From: an uncultured Prevotella sp.
GTDB lineage: Bacteria > Bacteroidota > Bacteroidia > Bacteroidales > Bacteroidaceae
Reading direction: 5' to 3'
Length of the DNA: 18,394 bases
Assembly (NCBI GenBank): GCA_905373605.1
Contig: CAJPTO010000036.1
Location: forward strand, 1 to 18,394
Position numbers and translations under genes: made by a program. Below the pieces are notes generated by a model. That model did not search any database, had not been told where the DNA came from, and saw nothing but the letters and a program-made list of their open reading frames with translations. Below, piece by piece: positions 1 through 6,334 of this stretch (position 1 is the stretch's first letter; the number at the start of each line of letters is the position of its first letter).

Positions 1-1212
1 CTCTCCATCTTCGACCAAGCGGCAAGCTTTGCACAAGGCAATCTCACCTACGACAGCGTGATTGCCGACCTCAATGTGCTGGACAGCGACAACTATTTTA
101 ACATCATCGACCTCGCCGCACAAAACAAAGTGAGCGACATCATGGTGCTGGTAAACGACATCATCGCCAAAGGCTTCGACGCCGGGAACCTCGTTAACGG
201 ACTGGCAACGCATGTGCGAAACGTGCTGATGGCTAAGGATGAGAGCACACTGCCGCTGCTTGAGGTGAGTGCACGCCAACGCGAACGCTTTAAAGAACAG
301 GCACAAAAGTGCCCCACCAAGTTTCTTTACAAGGCCTTACAAATAATGAACCAATGCGACATTCATTATCGTGCCAGCAGCAACAAGCGACTCTTGGTGG
401 AGCTTACACTCATCGAGGTGGCGCAGATAACGCAACCCGACGACGAACCTGCCGCGGGGCGTAGCCCCAAGCGTTTGAAATCCCTGTTCAGAAAACTTGT
501 CGCTCCCCAACCTAAACCAGCTCAACAGGTGGCTGGTGGGGAAAAAACGATGGTGCGCACACCCTCGGCAACGCGCCCAACTACAACAACGGCCCAACCC
601 ACTGCAACAAAAAACGACAATGTTGCCACAATGGGCAACAACACGGTGGCGAAAACAATACCCTACCCCACGCCGTCTGCAACCGAAACACCGAAGGCCA
701 ACGAGCCAGAAAACGCACCTCTGCGCACGGCAATACCCTTGGGAAAACTCAAATTGGGCAAGGTGGGCACATCGTTTGCCACCATTATGAAAGGTCCAGA
801 GAAGGCTGGAACGGTTAAGGAGGAAGAAATTTCCAACAAAGAAGAGAACTACGTTTTCTCGCAAGAGGAACTGGAACTGCAATGGATGGCACTTTGTAAC
901 CGCATGCCGCAAGATATGGTGGCCATCGCCACGCGAATGAAGAACATGTCGCCGCGCATCACCCAGTTTCCCAACATCGAAGTGCTGGCCGACAACGAGA
1001 TTGTGCTAGAAGAGGTGAACAACATCAAGAAGCGCATCGAGGGCGGACTGGCCAAATATCTGCACAATGGCCAACTGAAACTGCATATCCGGTTGGCCAA
1101 AGTAGAAGAGATGAAGCGCATATTCTCTAAGAAAGAGATTTACGAGAACATGCTCAAGGCCAACCCTGCCATCGACAAATTGCGCGATGCGCTGGGCTTG
1201 GAGCTCACTTAG
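1..1212 (+). CDS. dnaX: DNA polymerase III subunit gamma/tau, C-terminal part (5' end outside window)
   Basis: The reading frame is open from base 1, so the gene is cut by the window edge; the ATPase (AAA+) part lies upstream. The first codons read LSIFDQAASFAQGNLTYDSV, the end of the clamp-loader ATPase core (the '..RDALSIFDQ' region known in DnaX). Codons up to about 145 are helical and match the collar domain (domain III). A Pro/Thr/Ala-rich linker follows (roughly codons 150-260), then a compact charged C-terminal domain of about 130 residues, presumably the tau part that contacts the polymerase. In the family, DnaX oligomerises with delta and delta' to load the beta clamp at the replication fork. 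A heptamer A-AAA-AAC lies in frame at 609-615 in the linker (see findings). A TAG codon at 1210 ends the gene. No downstream gene is near enough to be co-transcribed. The identification rests on family recognition and is strong for domain III, weaker for the tail. Confidence 0.9.
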   Translation, partial: LSIFDQAASFAQGNLTYDSVIADLNVLDSDNYFNIIDLAAQNKVSDIMVLVNDIIAKGFDAGNLVNGLATHVRNVLMAKDESTLPLLEVSARQRERFKEQAQKCPTKFLYKALQIMNQCDIHYRASSNKRLLVELTLIEVAQITQPDDEPAAGRSPKRLKSLFRKLVAPQPKPAQQVAGGEKTMVRTPSATRPTTTTAQPTATKNDNVATMGNNTVAKTIPYPTPSATETPKANEPENAPLRTAIPLGKLKLGKVGTSFATIMKGPEKAGTVKEEEISNKEENYVFSQEELELQWMALCNRMPQDMVAIATRMKNMSPRITQFPNIEVLADNEIVLEEVNNIKKRIEGGLAKYLHNGQLKLHIRLAKVEEMKRIFSKKEIYENMLKANPAIDKLRDALGLELT

Positions 1213-1215
1213 CAG

Positions 1216-1238
1216 GCCGCAGGCTGTCTGCTTGCGGC
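1216..1238 (+). terminator. Possible hairpin terminator after dnaX
   Basis: A 9-bp stem (GCCGCAGGC / GCTTGCGGC, one G-T pair) with a 5-nt loop begins 3 bp after the dnaX stop codon. There is no T-run right behind it (only a CTATTTTTG stretch about 12 bp later), so it may simply stabilise the mRNA end. Confidence 0.35.
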
Positions 1239-1415
1239 AGCTATCAAACCCTATTTTTGCATCAGTATGCCTTGTTATTTCTCGCGAACAACAAGGCCCA
1301 CCCATGCACCCAACAAGGCTACCCCCAAGCAAACAACAGCCTTAATTGTGAAACGCAAATAGGCTTTATCGCTTCTTTTACCTGCTAGTTGCCCACAACA
1401 CATCAGTACAATGCC

Positions 1416-1512
1416 GCTGGTACTGCCGCTACAAGACCCTTGTAGTGAGGCTACACGATGCTGGTACTGCGGCTACAAGGCCCTTGTAGTGGCCCTACAA
1501 GACGCTGGTAGC
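1416..1512. repeat. 22-bp hairpin repeat array, copy A (44-bp double units)
   Basis: Units start at 1416, 1438, 1460, 1482 and (partial) 1504, a strict 22-bp register. Alternate units are most alike, giving a 44-bp higher-order period. Each unit is a short imperfect palindrome, for example CTTGTAG-tggcc-CTACAAG near 1484-1502 and TGTAG-tgagg-CTACA near 1441-1455. The same 22-bp family occurs at 7716-7859 downstream of pepT, where the stem bases are TGGTAG/CTACCA instead of TTGTAG/CTACAA. No open reading frame covers it. Confidence 0.85.
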
Positions 1513-1598
1513 TTGAACACAAGTCGCAAGTAGGCGAAAAAATCATGAGTTACAGCGTTTACAAACACACAGACTGACCTGTTGCCCCGAAAGCACAA

Positions 1599-1637
1599 GG
1601 GCAAGATTTTATTGTCCATAGGACAACTCGCTTGCCC
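1599..1637. other. Nested palindrome (hairpin or cruciform) in the dnaX-asnA gap
   Basis: GGGCAAG (1599-1605) pairs with CTTGCCC (1631-1637), and inside it TTGTCC (1612-1617) pairs with GGACAA (1621-1626) around a 3-nt loop. The two stems are separated by short internal loops. No T-run follows on either side, so it does not look like an intrinsic terminator. It may be a protein-binding palindrome or a structured RNA remnant. Confidence 0.6.
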
Positions 1638-1688
1638 CTAATAGTGGAAAACGTCTTATCGTATTTTCACCTCCCACGCATATTTATC

Positions 1689-1906
1689 GACATAAACACA
1701 TGCGCTTTTGACAGAAGAACAAAAGGACATGTCGTTTATTTCGCGCAGTCGCACAAGCGGTGTTGGCCATCTTTTCACCTCTTCACACTTCTTTGTTGAC
1801 ATAAACACATGCGTTTTTGACAGAAGAACAAAAGGACATGTCGTTTATTTCGTGCGGTCGCACAAGCGGTGCTGCCCATCTTTTCACCTTTTCACTTTCT
1901 TTTTTG
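1689..1906. repeat. 109-bp tandem direct duplication
   Basis: Copy 1 (1689-1797) and copy 2 (1798-1906) both begin GACATAAACACATGCG and run through the same blocks, including AAAAGGACATGTCGTTTATT and a CATCTTTTCACC tract, with scattered substitutions. A third fragment starts with GACAAAAGGACATAAGAAC at about 1907. A short open frame across it (1708-1920) is a by-product of the repeat, not a convincing gene. Confidence 0.85.
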
Positions 1907-2048
1907 ACAAAAGGACATAAGAACATTTTCGTTAAGCCAAGATAACTTGTTTACTTGTCAACCAACAAACGAACATATTATGGGTGATAAGCGTATGCGT
2001 TGTTATTGCTTTTTCCTACACGACTGCTGTTTAAATGCAATTAACAAG

Positions 2049-2096
2049 GCATATCACTCCCCTCTCCCCCTTGGAGAGGGGCTGGGGGTGAGGCTT
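2049..2096. repeat. GC-rich dispersed element, left copy
   Basis: This 48-bp element contains CCCCTCTCC ... GGAGAGGGG, a 9-bp inverted repeat, followed by a G-rich TGGGGGTGAGGC block. Nearly the same 47-bp sequence is present in inverse orientation at 15619-15665 upstream of copA, about 45 of 48 positions matching with one indel. It begins only about 10 bp past the asnA stop codon, so its hairpin could also serve as the asnA transcript end on the minus strand. Confidence 0.75.
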
Positions 2097-2106
2097 CTTT
2101 TCACTT

Positions 2107-3144
2107 TTATATCAGCGGCATGCCTGCTTTTTCGCATTCGTCGCGCATTTCGTTGCTCCAAATGCTGGCCTGTATCTCGCCAATATGAGCCTTTTGCAAC
2201 AACACCATGCACAACCGACTCTGTCCGATGCCGCCACCGATGCAAAGCGGCAGCTTGCCCGAAAGCAATTGTCGGTGGAAAAATAGCGACTGGCGCGCCT
2301 GTTCGCCCGCAATCTCGAGTTGCGTTAACAAAGCTTCGGCATTAACGCGTATGCCCATCGACGACAATTCAACCGAACGGTCCAACACAGGATACCATAT
2401 CAAGATGTCACCATTAAGCCCAACATGTCCGTCTTCGGCCACAGTAGACCAGTCATCGTAGTCGGGAGCGCGCCCATCGTGCCGTTTTCCATCGCTAAGC
2501 TTGCATCCAATGCCCACAACGAACACCGCCCCATACTTCTTGCAAATGGCGTCTTCGCGTTCTTTCGGCGTGAGGTTGGGGTACATTTGCAGCAATTCTT
2601 CGCTGTGCACAAAGTGTATTTCGGGCGGAAGGAAGGGTTGCAGCGCGGGATAAGTCTCACAAGTGAGATACTCCGTGCGCAATATCGCCGCATAAATACG
2701 CTGCACCGTTTGCTTAAGAAAAGCCAGCGAGCGTTGCTCGGGTGTGATAACCATCTCCCAATCCCATTGGTCCACGTAGAGCGAATGCAGGTTATCCAGT
2801 TCCTCATCAGCGCGAATGGCGTTCATGTCGGTGTAAATGCCGTAGCCCGGGCGCACCTTATATTCGGCCAAAGTCAGCCGTTTCCACTTCGCAAGCGAAT
2901 GAACCACCTCGGCTCGTGCGTCTCCAAGGTCCTTAATGGGAAACGTAACTGGTCGTTCGATGCCGTTAAGGTCGTCGTTGATGCCAAGTCCTTGCATCAC
3001 GAAAAGCGGTGCCGTAACCCGTCGCAAGCGCAGTTCGGTGGAGAGATTTTGTTGAAAAAAGTCCTTAATCAGTTTTATGGCCTGTTCCGTTCTCACCTTA
3101 TCTAGGTGGGCATGGTAGTGTTCTGGTCGTATTAAAGTGCTCAT
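2107..3144 (-). CDS. asnA: Aspartate-ammonia ligase (asparagine synthetase A)
   Basis: The 345-residue product matches AsnA over its whole length (E. coli AsnA is 330 residues). AsnA makes asparagine from aspartate, ATP and ammonia, releasing AMP and PPi, in the cytoplasm, using a class II aminoacyl-tRNA synthetase-like fold. Recognisable family blocks are the N-terminal LRLRRVTAPLFV and DDLNGIERPV, a central YTDMNAIRADEELDNLHSLY with VDQWDWE, and the C-terminal ELSSMGIRV (about 259-267) and GGGIGQSRLCM (about 303-313), the latter corresponding to class II motif 3. The frame stays open 33 codons further upstream, but that stretch is not family-like and crosses the predicted promoter, so ATG at 3144 is chosen. 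The gene stands alone, convergent with dnaX and divergent from the tRNA-Arg. No Shine-Dalgarno sequence is obvious. Confidence 0.96.
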   Translation of the reverse strand: MSTLIRPEHYHAHLDKVRTEQAIKLIKDFFQQNLSTELRLRRVTAPLFVMQGLGINDDLNGIERPVTFPIKDLGDARAEVVHSLAKWKRLTLAEYKVRPGYGIYTDMNAIRADEELDNLHSLYVDQWDWEMVITPEQRSLAFLKQTVQRIYAAILRTEYLTCETYPALQPFLPPEIHFVHSEELLQMYPNLTPKEREDAICKKYGAVFVVGIGCKLSDGKRHDGRAPDYDDWSTVAEDGHVGLNGDILIWYPVLDRSVELSSMGIRVNAEALLTQLEIAGEQARQSLFFHRQLLSGKLPLCIGGGIGQSRLCMVLLQKAHIGEIQASIWSNEMRDECEKAGMPLI

Positions 3145-3167
3145 AGGCGATATGTTATTTTGTTGTG

Positions 3168-3175
3168 CAAAGGTA
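3168..3175 (-). promoter_or_regulatory. Predicted -7 box of the asnA promoter
   Basis: On the minus strand TACCTTTG (TAnnTTTG consensus of Bacteroidota sigma factor) lies 24 bp ahead of the asnA ATG, implying a start of transcription near 3161. No TTTG -33 box is visible at the usual distance. Confidence 0.55.
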
Positions 3176-3421
3176 ATGAAATAAATGATAAGCGGGCGGA
3201 ATAAGGAAAAGAATATTGCATTGTGACGCAAAAACAAGCACATTTGCTATCATTCAGCCAAGCATCCAGCACCTTTTCCACCCCTCGATGCCCACTCATC
3301 GTCCTGCTTCCTTCCCTTTTCCTTCCGCCCACAGCTTTGTTTTCGCAACACTAGCACCATCGTCAGTCGCTCAACTCGCCACATCCTTATTGCCATAAAC
3401 ATTATATTTCCTTTCGCCACA

Positions 3422-3453
3422 TTTGCTCAAACCAACAAAAATGCTTACTTTTG
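3422..3453 (+). promoter_or_regulatory. Predicted promoter of tRNA-Arg
   Basis: TTTG at 3422-3425 and TACTTTTG at 3446-3453 are separated by 20 bp, a good match to the Bacteroidota -33/-7 consensus (TTTG, TAnnTTTG). The tRNA begins 20 bp after the -7 box. Confidence 0.7.
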
Positions 3454-3472
3454 CAGCGCAATAAGCAACAAA

Positions 3473-3546
3473 GGCCTCGTAGTTCAGCTGAATAGAACGC
3501 AGGATTCCGGTTCCTGAAGTCGTGGGTTTGAATCCCTCCGGGGTCA
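3473..3546 (+). tRNA. tRNA-Arg (anticodon CCG)
   Basis: A full cloverleaf can be drawn by hand. The acceptor stem is GGCCTCG (3473-3479) with CGGGGTC (3539-3545), one G-T at 2-71 and one T-G at 5-68. The D stem is GTTC/GAAC, the anticodon stem CAGGA/TCCTG with loop TTCCGGT (anticodon CCG at 3507-3509), the variable loop AAGTC and the T arm GTGGG-TTTGAAT-CCCTC. The T stem has one T-T opposition (50-64). The discriminator base is A and the 3' CCA is not encoded (ACAAAA follows). The loop TTTGAAT replaces the usual TTCRANY start (T-T-T instead of T-T-C), a slight oddity. It decodes CGG arginine codons. Confidence 0.9.
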
Positions 3547-3547
3547 C

Positions 3548-3578
3548 AAAAGGGGAATGCAAGGCGTTCCTCTTTTTT
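3548..3578 (+). terminator. Intrinsic terminator of tRNA-Arg
   Basis: AAAAGGGGAA (3548-3557) pairs with TTCCTCTTTT (3567-3576) through a 9-nt loop, with one G-T pair and a run of T at the 3' side, two bases after the tRNA end. Confidence 0.8.
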
Positions 3579-3664
3579 GGATGAGCACTCTGCATTGTAT
3601 TAGATTTTGTTTTCGAATTTTACAACCATTTCATTAATATAAAGAATGAGGTATGATGTATCGT

Positions 3665-3798
3665 AGCAAAAATCTAGCTATAAGAGATGGGCAATATCAA
3701 GTGTGGAGCTTATACACAAAGTGTTAACTAACAACAAGGCTGTCCTTGCAACACAAGTATTACCATGCTAGATGGGTTATAATGTAGAGATTTTTGCT
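3665..3798. repeat. Perfect 11-bp inverted repeat spanning 134 bp
   Basis: AGCAAAAATCT (3665-3675) is the exact reverse complement of AGATTTTTGCT (3788-3798). Just inside, TATAA and TTATA also face each other. No coding frame lies between. This could be the ends of a tiny non-autonomous element or a chance repeat in A+T-rich DNA; no target-site duplication is evident. Confidence 0.45.
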
Positions 3799-3872
3799 CA
3801 CAATGATTTACATTACCATCTTTTTCTACGGATTTTTTAACTAAGAGTAGCAACTAACAAATCATTATAATC

Positions 3873-4505
3873 ATGAGAAGTATATCTCTACTATTATTCA
3901 TGTTAATCGTTACAACATTAAATGCTCAACGTGTTGTTACAGTAGACAGTATTTCATATAACAATGGCTACAAATCTTTATTTGCGTTCGATGATAATTG
4001 GGGTATCAGAGTGAGAGTCAAAGATAAGCCTGTCTTTGAAAGTAAGCTCGTCGTGAGTGTTGCTTTGTGGAACAATGGTGGTCGGGGTGTTAACATTTCC
4101 CCGTCAAACTTCACTGCAACCTATATTAATTCACTCGGTAAAGAAGTGGAAGTGGGTGCGTATGAGGCCGAAGAATGGAGAAAAAGAGAAAGAAGAAGTA
4201 TTCTTTGGTTTGGTCCAGAGAATACTAGACAAGTGACAGTAGAGAGGAAATCTCAGGTTCATGACAACAACGGCAACAGCATTGAAGAAAATGAAACCAC
4301 AACATCTAGAGTATATACAGGGGCAAAGGATGCCGCATATGAGCGTTTAGACGAATCCTTGAGGGATTATTTACATAAATCCACTGTCGTTCCACAAAAA
4401 CTTTTAAGTGGTTATCTAATACTTAAAAACAAGAAGACAAGGAAGCTTATCCTCAAAGTGAATATTGGTGAAGTCGATTATATCTTCGATTTAACAAAAG
4501 AGTAA
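3873..4505 (+). CDS. Exported hypothetical protein (210 aa)
   Basis: I do not recognise a named family. Residues 1-19 (MRSISLLLFMLIVTTLNAQ) look like a Sec signal peptide, with cleavage after LNA. The mature part alternates hydrophobic and polar residues as in beta-sandwich proteins, for example VRVKDKPVFESKLVVSVALW near 50-70 and SGYLILKNKKTRKLILKVNI near 180-198. There is a highly charged middle (YEAEEWRKRERRS) and a linker with NNGNSIEENETTTS. There is no lipobox cysteine and no membrane helix after the signal, so a periplasmic or surface location is likely. No Shine-Dalgarno sequence is seen, as usual in this phylum. It is the first of four small genes on the same strand (gap to the next 95 bp). 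The block is A+T-richer than neighbouring dnaX, asnA and pepT, suggesting a strain-variable segment. Confidence 0.75.
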   Translation: MRSISLLLFMLIVTTLNAQRVVTVDSISYNNGYKSLFAFDDNWGIRVRVKDKPVFESKLVVSVALWNNGGRGVNISPSNFTATYINSLGKEVEVGAYEAEEWRKRERRSILWFGPENTRQVTVERKSQVHDNNGNSIEENETTTSRVYTGAKDAAYERLDESLRDYLHKSTVVPQKLLSGYLILKNKKTRKLILKVNIGEVDYIFDLTKE

Positions 4506-4600
4506 TGCTTTTCATGTCTACTATGTGGTAGTATGTGTCACACGACAACAGCCATCATAGAGTTAAAACAAATCATTCATATAAAAGGAGAAACAATACA

Positions 4601-5029
4601 ATGGAAGAGAAAAACACCTATAACAACCTCATTTACCTATGCCTGATTCTTGGCATTTTCAAAATGGCAATGGATGTTTTCAAGAATGCTATTATGCTAT
4701 TAGAGGAAGAGACAATAGTGTTTCAAGGTTCAACGATATACCTAACTTCTCATACGTGGAATGCAATCAACATCATATATGGATTGCTTCTTATCACATC
4801 AATAGTATTGATTCTGACAAAAATGAAAGCTGGTATATTTTTGTTGTTTGCTGCATGCCTCTCATACGCAGGTGCATTAGTCCTGATTGCTAATGGAGAG
4901 GCAATCGAAGGGATTGTTTATGCTGTAGGGTATTGCGCTTTAATGAGTGGGTTGTTGTGCTTACGCGCCAATGGAAAAAGTGCATGGCGAGTTCTCTTTT
5001 CAAAGGAAAAGCAACAGAAACAAAGATAA
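4601..5029 (+). CDS. Small integral membrane protein, four predicted helices (142 aa)
   Basis: The protein has hydrophobic stretches at about 9-30, 55-73, 77-96 and 101-120, separated by short loops, and a basic tail (SKEKQQKQR) that would sit in the cytoplasm. No family is recognised; it has the look of small DUF membrane proteins without catalytic motifs. The frame is open back to 4535, but ATG at 4601 is preferred because AAAAGGAG lies 10-17 bp before it, one of the few Shine-Dalgarno-like sites here, and because the extra N-terminus is polar and unlike a membrane protein start. It follows the exported 210-aa protein by 95 bp and precedes the lipoprotein gene by 119 bp, so the small genes could share transcription, though each gap is large enough for its own promoter. 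Confidence 0.7.
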   Translation: MEEKNTYNNLIYLCLILGIFKMAMDVFKNAIMLLEEETIVFQGSTIYLTSHTWNAINIIYGLLLITSIVLILTKMKAGIFLLFAACLSYAGALVLIANGEAIEGIVYAVGYCALMSGLLCLRANGKSAWRVLFSKEKQQKQR

Positions 5030-5148
5030 AAATCTAAATAACCTCAGTTTCTGACGAATAAGAAAGACTATCTGAATCGCATCCTTGCATTTCAACACCA
5101 CTCTATATTATATTTTATAGTTCATTAAATCTTTATTTATAGACCAGC

Positions 5149-5373
5149 ATGACGAAACTATTACTATCACTCTCCTTTTCTTTTATAGCATTATCCACAT
5201 CGTGCAAAGGTGGTAACGGCAACGTATATATCTGCACAGGACCAACCGCAGAGGTCTATCATGCTAAAAAAACTTGTCGAGGACTTAATCGTTGCAGTGA
5301 TGAAATCAAAGCAATTACCCTAACTGAGGCAAAATCAATGGGAAGACGCGCATGCAAAATCTGCGTTCGCTAG
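5149..5373 (+). CDS. Small Cys-rich putative lipoprotein (74 aa)
   Basis: The N-terminus (MTKLLLSLSFSFIALSTSC) is a signal sequence ending in a possible lipobox with Cys19; position -3 is Ser instead of Leu, which the looser Bacteroidota lipoboxes allow. The mature domain has Cys29, Cys43, Cys49, Cys69 and Cys72 in the arrangement YICTG - YH-x4-C - C - ITLTEAKSMGRRAC-x2-C. From memory, the YH-x4-C ... (I/P)(S/T)L-x-EA-x3-G-x3-C-x2-C pattern recurs in small domains attached to secreted nucleases and in stand-alone bacterial proteins, where the His and Cys residues may bind metal. No enzyme function can be assigned. In the small-gene block between tRNA-Arg and pepT. Confidence 0.75.
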   Translation: MTKLLLSLSFSFIALSTSCKGGNGNVYICTGPTAEVYHAKKTCRGLNRCSDEIKAITLTEAKSMGRRACKICVR

Positions 5374-5484
5374 CATTGTATTAGCTCCTACCATATAGTA
5401 GATAACCGTTCTTAGCGTAAGTAAGCAATGTGAAGATCTACATCTAAACATGCTCTAATATTTTCTTCCATTCGTAGCATTAAC

Positions 5485-5919
5485 ATGAAACTAATATTTA
5501 TTCTTTTACTTTTACAGACTCATTCTCTACATGCCCAGTCAGTAGAACAAATTAAAGAGGGAATTAAAAAAGTGTATGCAGATGCCTGCAAAGAATTAAA
5601 TGCACAACTCCCTATAAAAGTAGATGAAGTAACAACACTTAGATCTGTTATCTTCCTCAACTGGACATGCACCTCAACCTATACCGTAAGCTTAGACTTT
5701 AGTGATTGGGGCCAAGAAGAAATAGAAGAGATGCTAAGTGATATCAAAGAGAATGGCAAGGAAAGAGTCAAAGCTATGATACTACGCGGAAAATATAATA
5801 TGCCACAATCACAATTCAGACAATTTATGAAAACAACTGGCATAAAATGGAGGATGAACTATTATGACGAAAACTATAATTTTATTGGTACTATCATTTA
5901 TGATTATAAAGATTTCTAA
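5485..5919 (+). CDS. Exported hypothetical protein (144 aa)
   Basis: Residues 1-18 (MKLIFILLLLQTHSLHAQ) form a signal peptide with probable cleavage after LHA. The mature protein of about 126 residues starts with an amphipathic helix (VEQIKEGIKKVYADACKELN), then short strands (TLRSVIFLNWTC, TYTVSLDF), a second acidic helix (QEEIEEMLSDIKENGKERV) and a C-terminal strand pair rich in Tyr (WRMNYYDENYNFIGTIIYDY). Two Cys (DACKE, WTCTS) could form a disulfide. The alpha/beta pattern resembles small periplasmic proteins, but I recognise no family. It is the last gene of the A+T-rich plus-strand block, 111 bp after the lipoprotein gene and followed by a non-coding stretch of about 120 bp before the pepT promoter. 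Confidence 0.72.
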   Translation: MKLIFILLLLQTHSLHAQSVEQIKEGIKKVYADACKELNAQLPIKVDEVTTLRSVIFLNWTCTSTYTVSLDFSDWGQEEIEEMLSDIKENGKERVKAMILRGKYNMPQSQFRQFMKTTGIKWRMNYYDENYNFIGTIIYDYKDF

Positions 5920-6017
5920 ACACTAATACCTATTATTTATTCCATCCAACATTCCTTCGCTTTATTGAAAATATTAAACAACAATTGTTTTCATAGCTGC
6001 ATTTATTTGCCCTTTTG

Positions 6018-6048
6018 TTTCGCCTTTTTGAAACATTTCGTATCTTTG
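6018..6048 (+). promoter_or_regulatory. Predicted pepT promoter
   Basis: TATCTTTG at 6041-6048 matches the Bacteroidota -7 box. A weak -33 candidate, TTTC, is at 6018-6021, 19 bp away. Transcription would start near 6055 and give a leader of about 280 nt before the pepT ATG. Confidence 0.55.
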
Positions 6049-6062
6049 CAAAAGCAACTGCA

Positions 6063-6265
6063 CACCAAAGGCTTGGTTTAAGGCAGGCCAAGGGGTGGCA
6101 GAAGGCTGTGGTGAACAATAAAATGAAAGTCAACTTACAATAACAACAAAAGCAAATAAACCCATACGAACGGCTAAACAAAGGCTAAGCGTTGGCTGTT
6201 ATAGGCCATTATCGTGGTGCAAACAGGCATGATTGCACAACGGCCTAACAAGAAAACAACGCTTA
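6063..6265 (+). promoter_or_regulatory. Structured leader of pepT (candidate cis-regulatory RNA)
   Basis: Stem 1: CACC (6063-6066) with GGTG (6094-6097), enclosing CTTGG (6072-6076) with CCAAG (6088-6092). Nested domain 2 has four helices: TAAGCGTT (6186-6193) with AACGCTTA (6258-6265), TGTT (6197-6200) with AACA (6247-6250), AGGCC (6203-6207) with GGCCT (6242-6246), and GTGCAA (6217-6222) with TTGCAC (6233-6238). All pairs in these four helices are Watson-Crick. The domain ends 69 nt before the pepT ATG. No known riboswitch class is recognised. Confidence 0.5.
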
Positions 6266-6334
6266 TGCACAAGCCAAACCACGCTAACGAGGCTAAAGCA
6301 AGGGCGCGAGGTTCGTTCAAACTTAAAACCAAAC

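Noticed and set aside
337..912. 191-codon minus-strand frame opposite dnaX
   Set aside because: Antisense to dnaX; Cys/Arg/Phe-rich shadow composition.
3145..3243. 33-codon N-terminal extension of asnA
   Set aside because: It crosses the predicted -7 box and has no family similarity; ATG 3144 gives the normal AsnA start.
3473..5930. Integrative element using tRNA-Arg as attachment site
   Set aside because: No integrase gene and no second copy of the tRNA 3' end were found by eye; kept only as a hypothesis about the small-gene block.
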